Notes under the pieces: generated by a model
Databases searched by the model: none
The model's input: only the letters and a program-made list of their open reading frames with translations
What the model was told of the DNA's origin: nothing
Position numbers and translations under genes: made by a program
Shown: piece by piece, positions 37,136 to 46,902 of the stretch
Layout: the number at the start of each line of letters is the position of its first letter
How positions within the stretch are numbered: position 1 is the stretch's first letter
Assembly: GCF_038096165.1 (NCBI RefSeq)
Contig: NZ_CP151076.1
Location: 4,771,501 to 4,835,500 of the forward strand
Origin: Pseudomonas sp. G.S.17
Lineage (GTDB): Bacteria; Pseudomonadota; Gammaproteobacteria; Pseudomonadales; Pseudomonadaceae
Reading direction: 5' to 3'
DNA length: 64,000 nucleotides

Positions 37136-39325
37136 ATGACCAATAAAAACGATTCTGCTGGTGCGATACCCGGACCATTGAGTGCAGCCGTTGCCGCAAA
37201 GGCAGATGGCGTACCCAGTACCCACTATCGGCCCAAGCCAATTCCCGTTCAGCAGTACATGTACTTCACGGAAACCGACACTGACCGCATCCTGGATAAT
37301 CTCGACGGTTTGCGCGACACGGTCTTCCCGCCTTCGATGCACATCGATGAAAGCATCCTGCGCAGCGAACAGCAGTTCCCCTCGGTATGCCTGATCGGCC
37401 TGGGCCGCTGCGGCTCGAACATCGCTCTGGATGTTGCCGAACTGGTCTACAACGCGCGCAAGTTCTACCTCAATCAATTCGAAAACGAAGATCGCCTGCG
37501 CGATGACAAGCGCTACAGCCCGGCGCACTGGATCCGTAACAATCTGCGGCTGGTGCAGAACAAAGCCAGCAAGCCCGTATTTCTGGTTGAGCCGCTGGTC
37601 ATGCTCGGCGACCTGGACAAAGACATCGCTGGCCGTATCCGCTTCTCGCGCAAGGGCGAGAAAAGCGGGTTCATCAACGACTACAGCAAAATGAAAATCA
37701 TGGACTTGTCCGAGGTCCATGCTGGAGGCGCCGGTAACGCGCCGATCCTCGGCCAGTACCTGGCCAAGATCATCCTCAACAAGGACACCAGCCAATTCTC
37801 CAGCACCGACTGGAAGCTGATCCACTCGTACCTGATCGACTCATGCGGGATCAAGGCCAACCAGTCACGCCTGTACTTCTACATTTTCAGTGCGGGCGGC
37901 GGTACGGGTTCGGGCATGGCCTCGGAGTTCGGCCTGGCGCAGCAGTTCTCGTACATGAACAAGACTTTCGACACTCGGCCAACCGACGAAAACGACAGCA
38001 AACGCGGCCGGTCCTTCGTGTTCGAACCGATCTTCACCAGCGGCATTTGTGTGCTGCCGAACATTTCCGATCATCGCAGCGAAATGTCCGAAGCCCTGCA
38101 CATCAATGCCGGTCGCCTGCTCTGCAAGTATCTAGCTGAGGAATGGGACTTTTCGTACAACTTCGAGAATGAAGACAGCAGCGAAGCCAGCGTCATGGGC
38201 CGTATTCGCCCATGGAACGCCATGATGCTGATCTCCAACGACATCATGCGTTACGCCGAGGAAAGCGACGACGGCAACATAGAGAACATCGATGTGAACG
38301 CCATGGAGCGTCACGCCAACCAGTACATCTCGCAGCAGATCTTCAACATCCTCACTGCCCAGGCGGTGACCACCGATTACGATCAGAACTATTTCCGACG
38401 TGCCGGAATTGATATCGGCGAAACCATTCGCCTGGATGCCAACGACCTGTTCATGAGCCTGGCGGGCCCGGTAGCGATTGCCTACGCCGAGTCAGTGGTT
38501 CCGGAAAGCCCGGCTCCCGGTTCGGACAAATTCAAGGTGTTCGAGAAAGAACCGCCACGCCTGAACATCGACGACCTGTTCTTCCGCTCCATTGACTTGC
38601 CGCACTTCAATAAAGTGACCCAGGCCATCGAAGGCATCAGCCTGCTGCCGATCGAGTCCAAGCGTTATCGCGCCGCACTGGATCAGTACAAGACCTCCGG
38701 CTACGACGCCGCGGCGCTGCATGACTTGCACTTCTTCAAGAACTGCTCGTCGGTGGTCTCCATCGTTTCGTTGCCCAAGGACTACAAGCTGTCCTACATG
38801 GACCTGAACCGCCTCAAGACACACTTGAACAGCCTGTTCCCCAACACCACGCTCAAGCGTTACGCGCTGGTGATCGGCGCGTCGGCCAACCTGTCGCTGA
38901 CTACCCTGATCGCCAAGAGTCCGTGCCTGTCGGATGACTTCCTGACGCTGATCGTGGCGTTCATCAAGCGTTGCTTCGCAAAAAACCAGTTCCGTTTCGA
39001 CGACACGCTGGACAATGCGATTCTAGACTTCATCGTCAGCGACGAATTTGATGAAGAGCGTATTGATGACTTGCTCAACGAATACGAAAATCCGGCCAGG
39101 ATCCTCGATACCAACTGGTATGCGATCAAGCCTATGTACGAGAAGAAGTACCGCGAGCTGATCGAAGACAAATCCAAGTTTGTCTCGATCAATGACATCC
39201 GGATTTCTCGCGAAAGCGTGAAGAAGGCCATCAAATACTTGCGCGAAATCTACCGTCATCGCATCGGCAAGACCCGGGTCATCTCGCTGAATCAACATAC
39301 GGGCAAGACGGGCTACGGCTTGTAA
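37136..39325 (+). CDS. Tubulin/FtsZ-superfamily GTPase-like protein (729 aa)
   Basis: Three signatures of the superfamily occur in order. A nucleotide-binding T1-type loop GLGRCGSNIALD lies at residues 88-99 (G88, G90, G93, N95). The tubulin signature GGGTGSG lies at 254-260 within FSAGGGTGSGMASEFG. A T7-type catalytic loop LDANDL has D434 and D437, followed by FMSLAG, which aligns by eye with the FtsZ VDFADV...MSEMG stretch. The protein is about twice FtsZ size, with an N-terminal extension of about 80 residues and a 280-residue C-terminal region I do not recognise. It has no signal peptide or membrane span. It likely belongs to the Tubulin_2 or FtsZ-like group of bacterial proteins and may polymerise with GTP. 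The gene stands alone between intergenic regions; its ribosome binding site is weak. Confidence 0.75.
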   Translation: MTNKNDSAGAIPGPLSAAVAAKADGVPSTHYRPKPIPVQQYMYFTETDTDRILDNLDGLRDTVFPPSMHIDESILRSEQQFPSVCLIGLGRCGSNIALDVAELVYNARKFYLNQFENEDRLRDDKRYSPAHWIRNNLRLVQNKASKPVFLVEPLVMLGDLDKDIAGRIRFSRKGEKSGFINDYSKMKIMDLSEVHAGGAGNAPILGQYLAKIILNKDTSQFSSTDWKLIHSYLIDSCGIKANQSRLYFYIFSAGGGTGSGMASEFGLAQQFSYMNKTFDTRPTDENDSKRGRSFVFEPIFTSGICVLPNISDHRSEMSEALHINAGRLLCKYLAEEWDFSYNFENEDSSEASVMGRIRPWNAMMLISNDIMRYAEESDDGNIENIDVNAMERHANQYISQQIFNILTAQAVTTDYDQNYFRRAGIDIGETIRLDANDLFMSLAGPVAIAYAESVVPESPAPGSDKFKVFEKEPPRLNIDDLFFRSIDLPHFNKVTQAIEGISLLPIESKRYRAALDQYKTSGYDAAALHDLHFFKNCSSVVSIVSLPKDYKLSYMDLNRLKTHLNSLFPNTTLKRYALVIGASANLSLTTLIAKSPCLSDDFLTLIVAFIKRCFAKNQFRFDDTLDNAILDFIVSDEFDEERIDDLLNEYENPARILDTNWYAIKPMYEKKYRELIEDKSKFVSINDIRISRESVKKAIKYLREIYRHRIGKTRVISLNQHTGKTGYGL

Positions 39326-39343
39326 CGGAGCTCAATTGAGTCC

Positions 39344-39435
39344 CGTAGGACCGGCTTCAGCCGGGAGGGCTGCATTGCATGCCAGGCATCTGCATTGCCG
39401 CGCGTGCGGCTCTCCCGGCTAAAGCCGGACCTACG
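39344..39435. repeat. REP doublet, TAGGACCGGCTTTAGCCGG family, after the tubulin-like gene
   Basis: The arm CGTAGGACCGGCTTCAGCCG... at 39344-39369 is mirrored by ...CCGGCTAAAGCCGGACCTACG at 39412-39435. It lies between the convergent tubulin-like and DUF2288 genes. Confidence 0.8.
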
Positions 39436-39531
39436 ACTACAGCACCAACAGTGAGATTTTTCGCTACCCAAGTTCCAGGCCAGTTACCAGACTACCCATC
39501 CCCCGAGCCAATACGCACCAAAATCGACCAT

Positions 39532-39840
39532 CTATAAAGCTGGCGCCCTATCCTGGACCAGCACCCAAGGCGCCACTACGACTGCCCAAAGTGTCGGATC
39601 CCGCTCCACCAGCTCTAGCGCCCGCGATTCAGCCACCTTGCCGACCTCGCCACTGGCAAGCCATGCGCTGACTTTATCTGCCTCGTTCCGAGCAACAGCC
39701 TGGGCGACCTCGATCAAATCCAGCGTCTGCTCGACCCACAACAGGGCACCGCGCGCAAAGAACGGTTGCAACTCCGTCCAGGTAATTGATGCCGTCTCGC
39801 CGAGCAGTTTGGCATAGAGGGTGCTTGGTTCTTCGCTCAT
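39532..39840 (-). CDS. DUF2288 family protein (102 aa)
   Basis: The protein starts MSEEPSTLYAKLLGETASIT and contains WTELQPFFARGALLWV and LDLIEVAQAVARNEADKV, which I recognise as the small DUF2288 (COG5626) family. It is soluble and mostly helical. Function is unknown. The ATG at 39840 fits family length; the frame extends 34 codons further without similarity. It is divergent from braC. Confidence 0.75.
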   Translation of the reverse strand: MSEEPSTLYAKLLGETASITWTELQPFFARGALLWVEQTLDLIEVAQAVARNEADKVSAWLASGEVGKVAESRALELVERDPTLWAVVVAPWVLVQDRAPAL

Positions 39841-40166
39841 GGGTTCCACCGAAAAGAAAATCGACGCAAATGATAGCGCCGAGTCTGCTCCAGACAAACC
39901 CAGATACAAGTAATTGATTGCAGGGAAGATCAGGAAAACCAAGGGTTTGAAGGTCGATTGGGCAAGTCGAACCGCTTGATTCTGTATCTTTCGTACAATT
40001 TAGCGACATCAATCGGTTTTGCCCCCCGCAGCCAGCTTTCCAAGCGATCAATCGGCGCTCTAAACTGTTCCGGTACAGTTGCCGGGGGGAAGATCGGAAT
40101 CTATCAATCCGGTCCTGCAGCTTTGGCGTCAGGATTATAAAAATTAAAACACAAGAGTGGAGCATC
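39841..40166. promoter_or_regulatory. Divergent region DUF2288-braC with leader hairpin
   Basis: This 326-base region must contain the braC promoter. A short inverted repeat AACTGT (40063-40068) / ACAGTT (40075-40080), loop TCCGGT, lies about 90 bases before the braC start and could be an operator or leader hairpin. A CCCCCCG (near 40022) and a CGGGGGG (near 40084) could pair around it into a larger structure. I found no promoter pair with proper spacing. Confidence 0.4.
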
Positions 40167-41294
40167 ATGACTAAGGGTACTAAGAAGCTTTCCAAGCTGT
40201 TTGCCGCACTGGTTATGGCGGGGGTTGCCAGCCATTCATTCGCAGCAGACACCATCAAGATCGGCATCGCCGGCCCGAAAACCGGTGCAGTCGCCCAGTA
40301 CGGCGACATGCAGTTCAGCGGCGCCAAAATGGCCATTGAACAGATCAACGCCAAAGGTGGCGTAGATGGCAAGAAGCTCGAAGCGGTTGAATACGACGAC
40401 GCCTGCGATCCGAAACAAGCGGTAGCGGTCGCCAACAAAGTCGTCAACGACGGCGTCAAGTTTGTGGTGGGTCACCTGTGCTCCAGCTCCACCCAACCGG
40501 CTTCGGACATTTACGAAGACGAACGCATCATCATGGTGACTCCGGCTGCAACCAGCCCGGAAATCACCGCTCGTGGCTACAAGATGATTTTCCGTACCAT
40601 CGGCCTGGACAGCGCTCAAGGCCCGGCGGCAGGCAATTACATCGCCAAGCAGGTGAAGCCTAAAATCGTTGCGGTCATCCACGACAAACAGCAGTACGGC
40701 GAAGGCATCGCGACCGCCGTCAAGCAGACCCTGGAAAAAGACGGCGTCAAAGTCGCTCTGTTCGAAGGCATCAACGCTGGCGACAAGGACTTCTCGTCGC
40801 TGATCGCCAAGATGAAGCAAGCCAACGTCGACTTCGTTTACTACGGCGGCTACCACCCTGAGCTGGGTCTGATCCTGCGCCAGGCGCAAGAAAAAGGCCT
40901 GAAAGCCGGTTTCATGGGTCCGGAAGGCGTGGGTAACGCGTCGATTTCCCAGATCGCCCAGGACGCTTCCGAAGGCCTGCTGGTAACCCTGCCTGCTTCG
41001 TTCGACCAAGACCCTGCCAACAAGGCGCTGGTTGAGGCATTCAAGGCCAAGAAAGAAGATCCAAGCGGTCCGTTCGTGTTCCCGGCTTACGCCGCGGTTC
41101 AAGTGATTGCCGAGGCGATCAAAACGGCCAACAGCGAAGATACCACCAAGGTTGCTGCGGCAATTCACGACGGGACCTTCAAGACCCCGATGGGTGACCT
41201 CAGCTACGACGCCAAAGGCGACCTGAAAGACTTCAAATTCGTGGTCTACACCTGGCACAAAGACGGCACCAAGACTGAAGCGCCTGTGAAGTAA
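40167..41294 (+). CDS. braC: Branched-chain amino acid ABC transporter, periplasmic binding protein BraC (375 aa)
   Basis: A signal peptide of about 26 residues ends ASHSFA before ADTIKIGIAGP. The mature part is a type I periplasmic binding protein of the Leu/Ile/Val family (YGDMQFSGAKMAIEQINAKG, VGHLCSSSTQPASDIY, FRTIGLDSAQGPAAGNYI). It binds leucine, isoleucine, valine and in Pseudomonas also alanine and threonine. GGAG precedes the ATG. It is the first gene of braCDEFG; a hairpin terminator directly after it would let the binding protein be made in excess over the membrane parts. Confidence 0.93.
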   Translation: MTKGTKKLSKLFAALVMAGVASHSFAADTIKIGIAGPKTGAVAQYGDMQFSGAKMAIEQINAKGGVDGKKLEAVEYDDACDPKQAVAVANKVVNDGVKFVVGHLCSSSTQPASDIYEDERIIMVTPAATSPEITARGYKMIFRTIGLDSAQGPAAGNYIAKQVKPKIVAVIHDKQQYGEGIATAVKQTLEKDGVKVALFEGINAGDKDFSSLIAKMKQANVDFVYYGGYHPELGLILRQAQEKGLKAGFMGPEGVGNASISQIAQDASEGLLVTLPASFDQDPANKALVEAFKAKKEDPSGPFVFPAYAAVQVIAEAIKTANSEDTTKVAAAIHDGTFKTPMGDLSYDAKGDLKDFKFVVYTWHKDGTKTEAPVK

Positions 41295-41318
41295 GCAATC
41301 GCTGTCAGTTGAACCCAG

Positions 41319-41349
41319 AGCCCACTGCTACCGCAGTGGGCTTTGTTTT
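41319..41349 (+). terminator. Internal terminator between braC and braD
   Basis: A perfect 10-base stem, AGCCCACTGC (41319-41328) with GCAGTGGGCT (41333-41342), loop TACC, is followed by TTGTTTTA. It lies 24 bases after the braC stop and likely reduces transcription into braDEFG. Confidence 0.85.
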
Positions 41350-41510
41350 ACGAGTGCGGGCACTTCAAAAGAGTGCCAGGCACTGAACATATCTTCAAAA
41401 CCGTTACCAGTGATTCACTGGGCTCGATGCCAACGTGGACCCATATCACGACGCACGGGCAGCAAGACGACCACCAGTGGAACACCGAGCAGGTTTTCAG
41501 GAGCGCTGTA

Positions 41511-42436
<926 letters not shown>

Positions 42437-42440
<4 letters not shown>

Positions 42441-43693
42441 CCAGGAAACTCAAATCGGCGTTGTTCAGCGCCTTGCTGGTGCTGGCTGTCGCGTACCCGA
42501 TACTCGGCCTGAAGCTGGAAATCGTCGGCGTCAAACTGGCAGTCATCGGCGCCAGCAGCACCACCGTCAGCATTATCTTTGCCTGTGCCATCGCCATGTT
42601 CCTGCGGGTGCTGTTCCATGAGCAGATCAGCGCCGCGTGGCGTTCGTCACCGAGCATCCCGGTCATGCCCGCCAAGGCCAGCGTCTTCCTGACCCTGCCG
42701 AGCACCCAGCGCTGGATCATGCTCGGCCTGATCATGGTCGCACTGGTCTGGCCGTTCTTCGGCTCCCGGGGCGCGGTGGATATCGCCACGCTGATCCTGA
42801 TCTACGTCATGCTCGGCCTGGGCCTGAACATCGTGGTCGGTCTGGCGGGTCTGCTGGACCTGGGTTATGTGGGCTTTTACGCGGTCGGTGCCTACAGCTA
42901 CGCCCTGCTGTCTCACTACTTCGGCCTGGGTTTCTGGATCTGCCTGCCGATTGCCGGGATGATGGCGGCGACGTTCGGCTTCCTGCTGGGCTTCCCGGTA
43001 TTGCGCTTGCGCGGTGACTATCTGGCCATCGTGACGTTGGGCTTCGGTGAAATCATCCGCTTGCTGCTGCGTAACATGACCGGCCTCACCGGCGGCCCGA
43101 ACGGCATCAGCAACATTGAAAAACCAACGCTGTTCGGCTTGTCGTTCGAACGCAAGGCGGCGGAAGGTATGCAAACCTTCCACGAGTTCTTCGGCCTGCA
43201 ATACAACTCCGTCAACAAGGTCATCTTCCTGTATCTGGTTGCCTTGCTGCTGGCGCTGGCAGCGCTGTTCGTGATCAATCGCCTGCTGCGCATGCCCATT
43301 GGTCGTGCCTGGGAAGCGTTGCGCGAAGATGAGATCGCCTGCCGCGCATTGGGCCTGAATCCGACGATTATCAAGCTGTCGGCCTTTACCCTGGGTGCTG
43401 CGTTCGCCGGTTTCGCCGGGAGCTTCTTCGCCGCTCGCCAAGGGTTGGTCACACCGGAATCCTTCACCTTCATCGAGTCGGCCATCATCCTCGCCATCGT
43501 GGTGCTGGGCGGCATGGGCTCGCAACTGGGGGTGATCCTCGCCGCTGTGGTGATGATCCTGCTGCCGGAACTGATGCGTGATTTCAGTGAGTACCGCATG
43601 TTGATGTTCGGCGCCCTGATGGTGCTGATGATGATCTGGCGTCCTCAAGGTCTTCTGCCCATGCAACGTCCTCACATGGAGCTGCGCAAATGA
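42437..43693 (+). CDS. braE: Branched-chain amino acid ABC transporter permease BraE (418 aa)
   Basis: A LivM-type permease with [40 protein letters not shown] and [12 protein letters not shown], all characteristic of the family. An N-terminal extension with two extra hydrophobic segments (about residues 1-100) is normal for Pseudomonas BraE. It overlaps braD and braF by 4 bases at either end, so translation is coupled. Confidence 0.92.
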
Positions 43694-44457
43694 GCCGCCC
43701 GCTATTAGAAGTCAGCGGCCTGAGCATGCGCTTTGGCGGTCTGCTGGCGGTCAACGGCGTAGGCCTGACCGTCAATGAGAAACAAGTCGTGTCGATGATC
43801 GGCCCCAACGGTGCCGGCAAGACCACGGTATTCAACTGCCTGACCGGTTTCTACCGACCAACGTCGGGCACCATCCTGCTCGACGGCGAGGCGATTCAAG
43901 GCCTGGCCGGACATGAAATCGCCCGTAAAGGCGTGGTGCGTACCTTCCAGAACGTGCGTCTGTTCAAGGAAATGACCGCACTGGAGAACCTGCTGGTTGC
44001 ACAGCACCGGCACCTGAACACCAACTTCTTCGCCGGTCTGTTCCGCACGCCGGGCTTCCGTCGCAGCGAACGCGAAGCCATGGAGTACGCCGAGCATTGG
44101 CTGGAAGCGGTGAACCTCAAGGAATTCGCCAACCGTCCGGCTGGCACCTTGGCCTATGGCCAGCAACGCCGCCTGGAAATCGCCCGCTGCATGATGACCC
44201 GTCCGCGGATTCTCATGCTCGACGAACCGGCAGCGGGCTTGAACCCACGGGAAACCGAGGACCTCAAGGCGCTGATCGGCATGTTGCGCAATGAGTACAA
44301 CGCCACGGTCCTGCTGATCGAGCACGACATGAAACTGGTGATGAGCATTTCCGACCACATCGTGGTGATCAACCAGGGCACGCCGCTGGCCGATGGTACG
44401 CCGGAACAGATTCGGGACAATCCCGAAGTGATCAAAGCCTACCTGGGGGAAGCGTAA
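43690..44457 (+). CDS. braF: Branched-chain amino acid ABC transporter ATPase BraF (255 aa)
   Basis: Walker A is [12 protein letters not shown] near residue 38, the signature region is [13 protein letters not shown], and Walker B is [10 protein letters not shown], followed by the switch His in IEHDMKLV. The signature has YGQQ rather than SGGQ, as in LivG proteins. It pairs with BraG to drive transport. Confidence 0.93.
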   Translation: MSRPLLEVSGLSMRFGGLLAVNGVGLTVNEKQVVSMIGPNGAGKTTVFNCLTGFYRPTSGTILLDGEAIQGLAGHEIARKGVVRTFQNVRLFKEMTALENLLVAQHRHLNTNFFAGLFRTPGFRRSEREAMEYAEHWLEAVNLKEFANRPAGTLAYGQQRRLEIARCMMTRPRILMLDEPAAGLNPRETEDLKALIGMLRNEYNATVLLIEHDMKLVMSISDHIVVINQGTPLADGTPEQIRDNPEVIKAYLGEA

Positions 44458-45159
44458 ATGCTGCAATTCGAAAACGTTTCCACTTTCTACGGCAAGATTC
44501 AGGCGCTGCACGGCGTCAACGTCGAGGTGCGCCAGGGCGAAATCGTGACCCTGATCGGTGCCAACGGCGCGGGTAAATCAACCTTGTTGATGACTTTGTG
44601 CGGTTCACCTCGCGCCCACAGCGGCAGCATTCGCTACATGGGCGAGGAGTTGGTCGGCCTGGAGTCGGCGCAGATCATGCGCAAGAGCATCGCCGTCGTG
44701 CCGGAAGGCCGTCGCGTGTTTGCTCGCCTGACCGTGGAAGAAAACCTCGCCATGGGCGGTTTCTTCACCGAGAAAGGCGATTATCAGGAACAAATGGACA
44801 AGGTTCTGCATTTGTTCCCGCGCCTCAAGGAACGCTTCAACCAGCGCGGCGGCACCATGTCCGGCGGCGAACAGCAAATGCTCGCCATCGGCCGGGCGCT
44901 GATGAGCAAGCCCAAGCTGTTGCTGCTCGACGAACCGTCGCTGGGCCTGGCGCCGATCATCATCCAGCAGATTTTCGAGATCGTCGAACAGCTGCGTCGT
45001 GATGGCGTAACGGTGTTCCTGGTGGAGCAAAACGCCAACCAGGCGCTGAAAATCGCTGATCGCGCCTATGTGCTGGAAAACGGCCGGGTAGTCATGCAAG
45101 GCACCGGGGAAGAGCTGTTGGTCGACCCGAAAGTACGCGACGCTTACCTCGGCGGCTAA
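44458..45159 (+). CDS. braG: Branched-chain amino acid ABC transporter ATPase BraG (233 aa)
   Basis: A LivF-type ATPase with Walker A GANGAGKSTLLM, signature MSGGEQQMLAIGR and Walker B LLLLDEPSLG. The ATG directly follows the braF stop codon with no gap. It is the last gene of the operon and is followed at once by a terminator. Confidence 0.93.
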   Translation: MLQFENVSTFYGKIQALHGVNVEVRQGEIVTLIGANGAGKSTLLMTLCGSPRAHSGSIRYMGEELVGLESAQIMRKSIAVVPEGRRVFARLTVEENLAMGGFFTEKGDYQEQMDKVLHLFPRLKERFNQRGGTMSGGEQQMLAIGRALMSKPKLLLLDEPSLGLAPIIIQQIFEIVEQLRRDGVTVFLVEQNANQALKIADRAYVLENGRVVMQGTGEELLVDPKVRDAYLGG

Positions 45160-45182
45160 GCTTTCGCGACTGCCCCTTGATC

Positions 45183-45208
45183 AAAAAACGGCCTACGGGC
45201 CGTTTTTT
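45183..45208. terminator. Bidirectional terminator between braG and the LysR gene
   Basis: AAAAAACGGCC (45183-45193), loop TACG, GGCCGTTTTTT (45198-45208). The A and T runs serve both strands. The LysR stop codon at 45193-45195 lies inside the hairpin, so the last codons of that gene (EIKNGP) are encoded by the terminator's right arm and tail. Confidence 0.9.
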
Positions 45209-46128
45209 ATTTCCAGAGTCGCGAGGCGTTCAAGAGCCTCGGTGCTGCGCTGGAACCAGCCCAACAGATAGTCCGCCAGAACCTGGATACGCTTGGGTAA
45301 TTCGCCTTCATAAGGATGCACCAGAAACAGCGGCAAAATGCTCGTCTGGTAATCGCGAAACAGCCAATGCAATCGCCCGTCGTTGATCTCGGCATGCACC
45401 ATGTAGGACGGCAGACGCGCGATGCCGGCGCCCACCATCACCGCTTTCTTCAACAGACCATAGTGATTGCTGGCAAACGAGCCATTGACCTGCACGCGGG
45501 TCAATTGATGATTCTGGTGATACAGCCATTCGTGGCGCCCGTTGTAATGGCTGTTGAGCAGACATTTGTGCGTGACCAGTTCATGGGGCGTATGCAGCTG
45601 GCCGTACTGCTCAAGGTAAGCGCTACTGGCGCACGTCAGTTCCTGAATGGCCAGCAATGGCTTGGCAATCAGGCGCTCGTCGGGGGCGACATACGAGCGT
45701 ATTGCCAAATCAAAGCCATCGCGGCGCAGGTCACGAAAACTGTTGTTGAGGTCCAGCTCGATCGTCACTTGCGGATACTTTTCGGCGAACTCCGTGAGCA
45801 AGCCGTCGAAGAAGGTTTCCCCCAGGGACACCGGAGTGGTCAGGCGAACTTGCCCAACCATGTCATCGCGCATCAGTGCGACGATATTGCGCGCCCGATT
45901 CATGCTGGCGAGTAGCTGTTGCGCCTGGGGCAGTAACGCAGCGCCAGCAGAAGTCAGATTGAGGCTGCGAGTGCTGCGATGCAGCAGCATGACTGAATAA
46001 GTCTCCTCCAGATGACTGATGCGCTTGGACAGATAGCCTTTACTACAGCCCATGCGCGCCGCCGCAGCGGTGAAGCTACCGGCATCGATCAAGACAGCGA
46101 ACGCCGCCAGGTCGTCTATTTCACTCAC
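45193..46128 (-). CDS. LysR-family transcriptional regulator (311 aa)
   Basis: The N-terminal helix-turn-helix is typical (FAVLIDAGSFTAAAARMGCSKGYLSKRISHLEE in outline, residues 10-40), followed by the RSTRSLNLTSAG wing. The C-terminal effector domain includes GQVRLTTPVSLGETFF and DLAIRSYVAPDERLIA. The start is a GTG at 46128 with AAGGA upstream. It is divergent from an SDR gene with 112 bases between, the usual arrangement of a LysR regulator and its target. The inducer is unknown. Confidence 0.88.
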   Translation of the reverse strand: MSEIDDLAAFAVLIDAGSFTAAAARMGCSKGYLSKRISHLEETYSVMLLHRSTRSLNLTSAGAALLPQAQQLLASMNRARNIVALMRDDMVGQVRLTTPVSLGETFFDGLLTEFAEKYPQVTIELDLNNSFRDLRRDGFDLAIRSYVAPDERLIAKPLLAIQELTCASSAYLEQYGQLHTPHELVTHKCLLNSHYNGRHEWLYHQNHQLTRVQVNGSFASNHYGLLKKAVMVGAGIARLPSYMVHAEINDGRLHWLFRDYQTSILPLFLVHPYEGELPKRIQVLADYLLGWFQRSTEALERLATLEIKNGP

Positions 46129-46240
46129 TATCGTTTCCTTATGAGAACCAAAGGTTGCCTATTAGCGCTCTTATCGACTGCAATTAGTCCACCTAAACTT
46201 CGTGCTCAATTTCCCTGAATGACTTGCTCGGAGCAGCACG

Positions 46241-46840
46241 ATGAAAATTTTATTGATTGGTGCAGGCGGTACGATCGGTTCGGCCATTGCCGACGAGTTG
46301 GCGCCGCGCCACGAAATTGTGCGGATCGGTCGCAACAGTGGCGAGGAACGGGTCGATATTAGTGACAGCGCTTCAATCCGGAAACTGTTCGAACGGATAG
46401 GTCGCTTCGATGCGCTGGTCTGCGCTGCCGGAAATGTGAACTTCGTCACGTTGGCCGACATAAAAGAAACCGACTTCACCCTCGGCTTGCAGGACAAATT
46501 GATGGGCCAGGTCAATTTGCTGCTCATTGGCCGCGAGTTTGCCAATGACGGGGCTTCATTCACCTTCACCACCGGCATCCTCAGCCATGACCCGATTCAC
46601 TCCGGTGCCTCGGCCAGTCTGGTCAACGGCGCCATCGACGCATTCGTGCGCGCGGCAGCCATCGAAATGCCACGCGGCATGCGGGTCAATTCGGTAAGCC
46701 CGAATGTTCTGCTGGAAGCCATGGGCAGCTATGCGCCTTATTTTCGAGGTTTCAAACCGGTTCCCGCAGCCGAGGTCGCGCTTGCCTACGCGAAAAGTGT
46801 CGAAGGCCTACAGACCGGTCAGACGTACCGCGTTGGCTAA
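46241..46840 (+). CDS. Short-chain dehydrogenase/reductase-like protein (199 aa)
   Basis: The Rossmann start MKILLIGAGGTIGSAIADEL binds NAD(P), followed by AAGNVNF as a variant NAG motif and VNSVSPNVLLEA in the typical SDR C-terminal position. The classical catalytic YxxxK is not visible: the corresponding segment reads SGASASLVNGAIDAF. This short SDR subgroup may use other residues or bind without catalysis. CGGAG precedes the ATG. It is divergent from the LysR gene and is its probable target. Confidence 0.8.
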   Translation: MKILLIGAGGTIGSAIADELAPRHEIVRIGRNSGEERVDISDSASIRKLFERIGRFDALVCAAGNVNFVTLADIKETDFTLGLQDKLMGQVNLLLIGREFANDGASFTFTTGILSHDPIHSGASASLVNGAIDAFVRAAAIEMPRGMRVNSVSPNVLLEAMGSYAPYFRGFKPVPAAEVALAYAKSVEGLQTGQTYRVG

Positions 46841-46902
46841 CTGCCCCTTGTGATGGCGCGACAGGCTGAGTAACGTGGCGGCACTTGTCTGGAGACCATC
46901 CC

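Noticed and set aside
39976..39999. TTGATT and TACAAT before braC as a sigma-70 promoter
   Set aside because: The spacer is only 12 bases, too short for a working promoter.
41343..41510. N-terminal extension of braD into the intergenic leader
   Set aside because: AGGAG sits 8 bases before ATG 41511, and the extra 56 residues would be encoded by the region after the braC terminator and lack family similarity.
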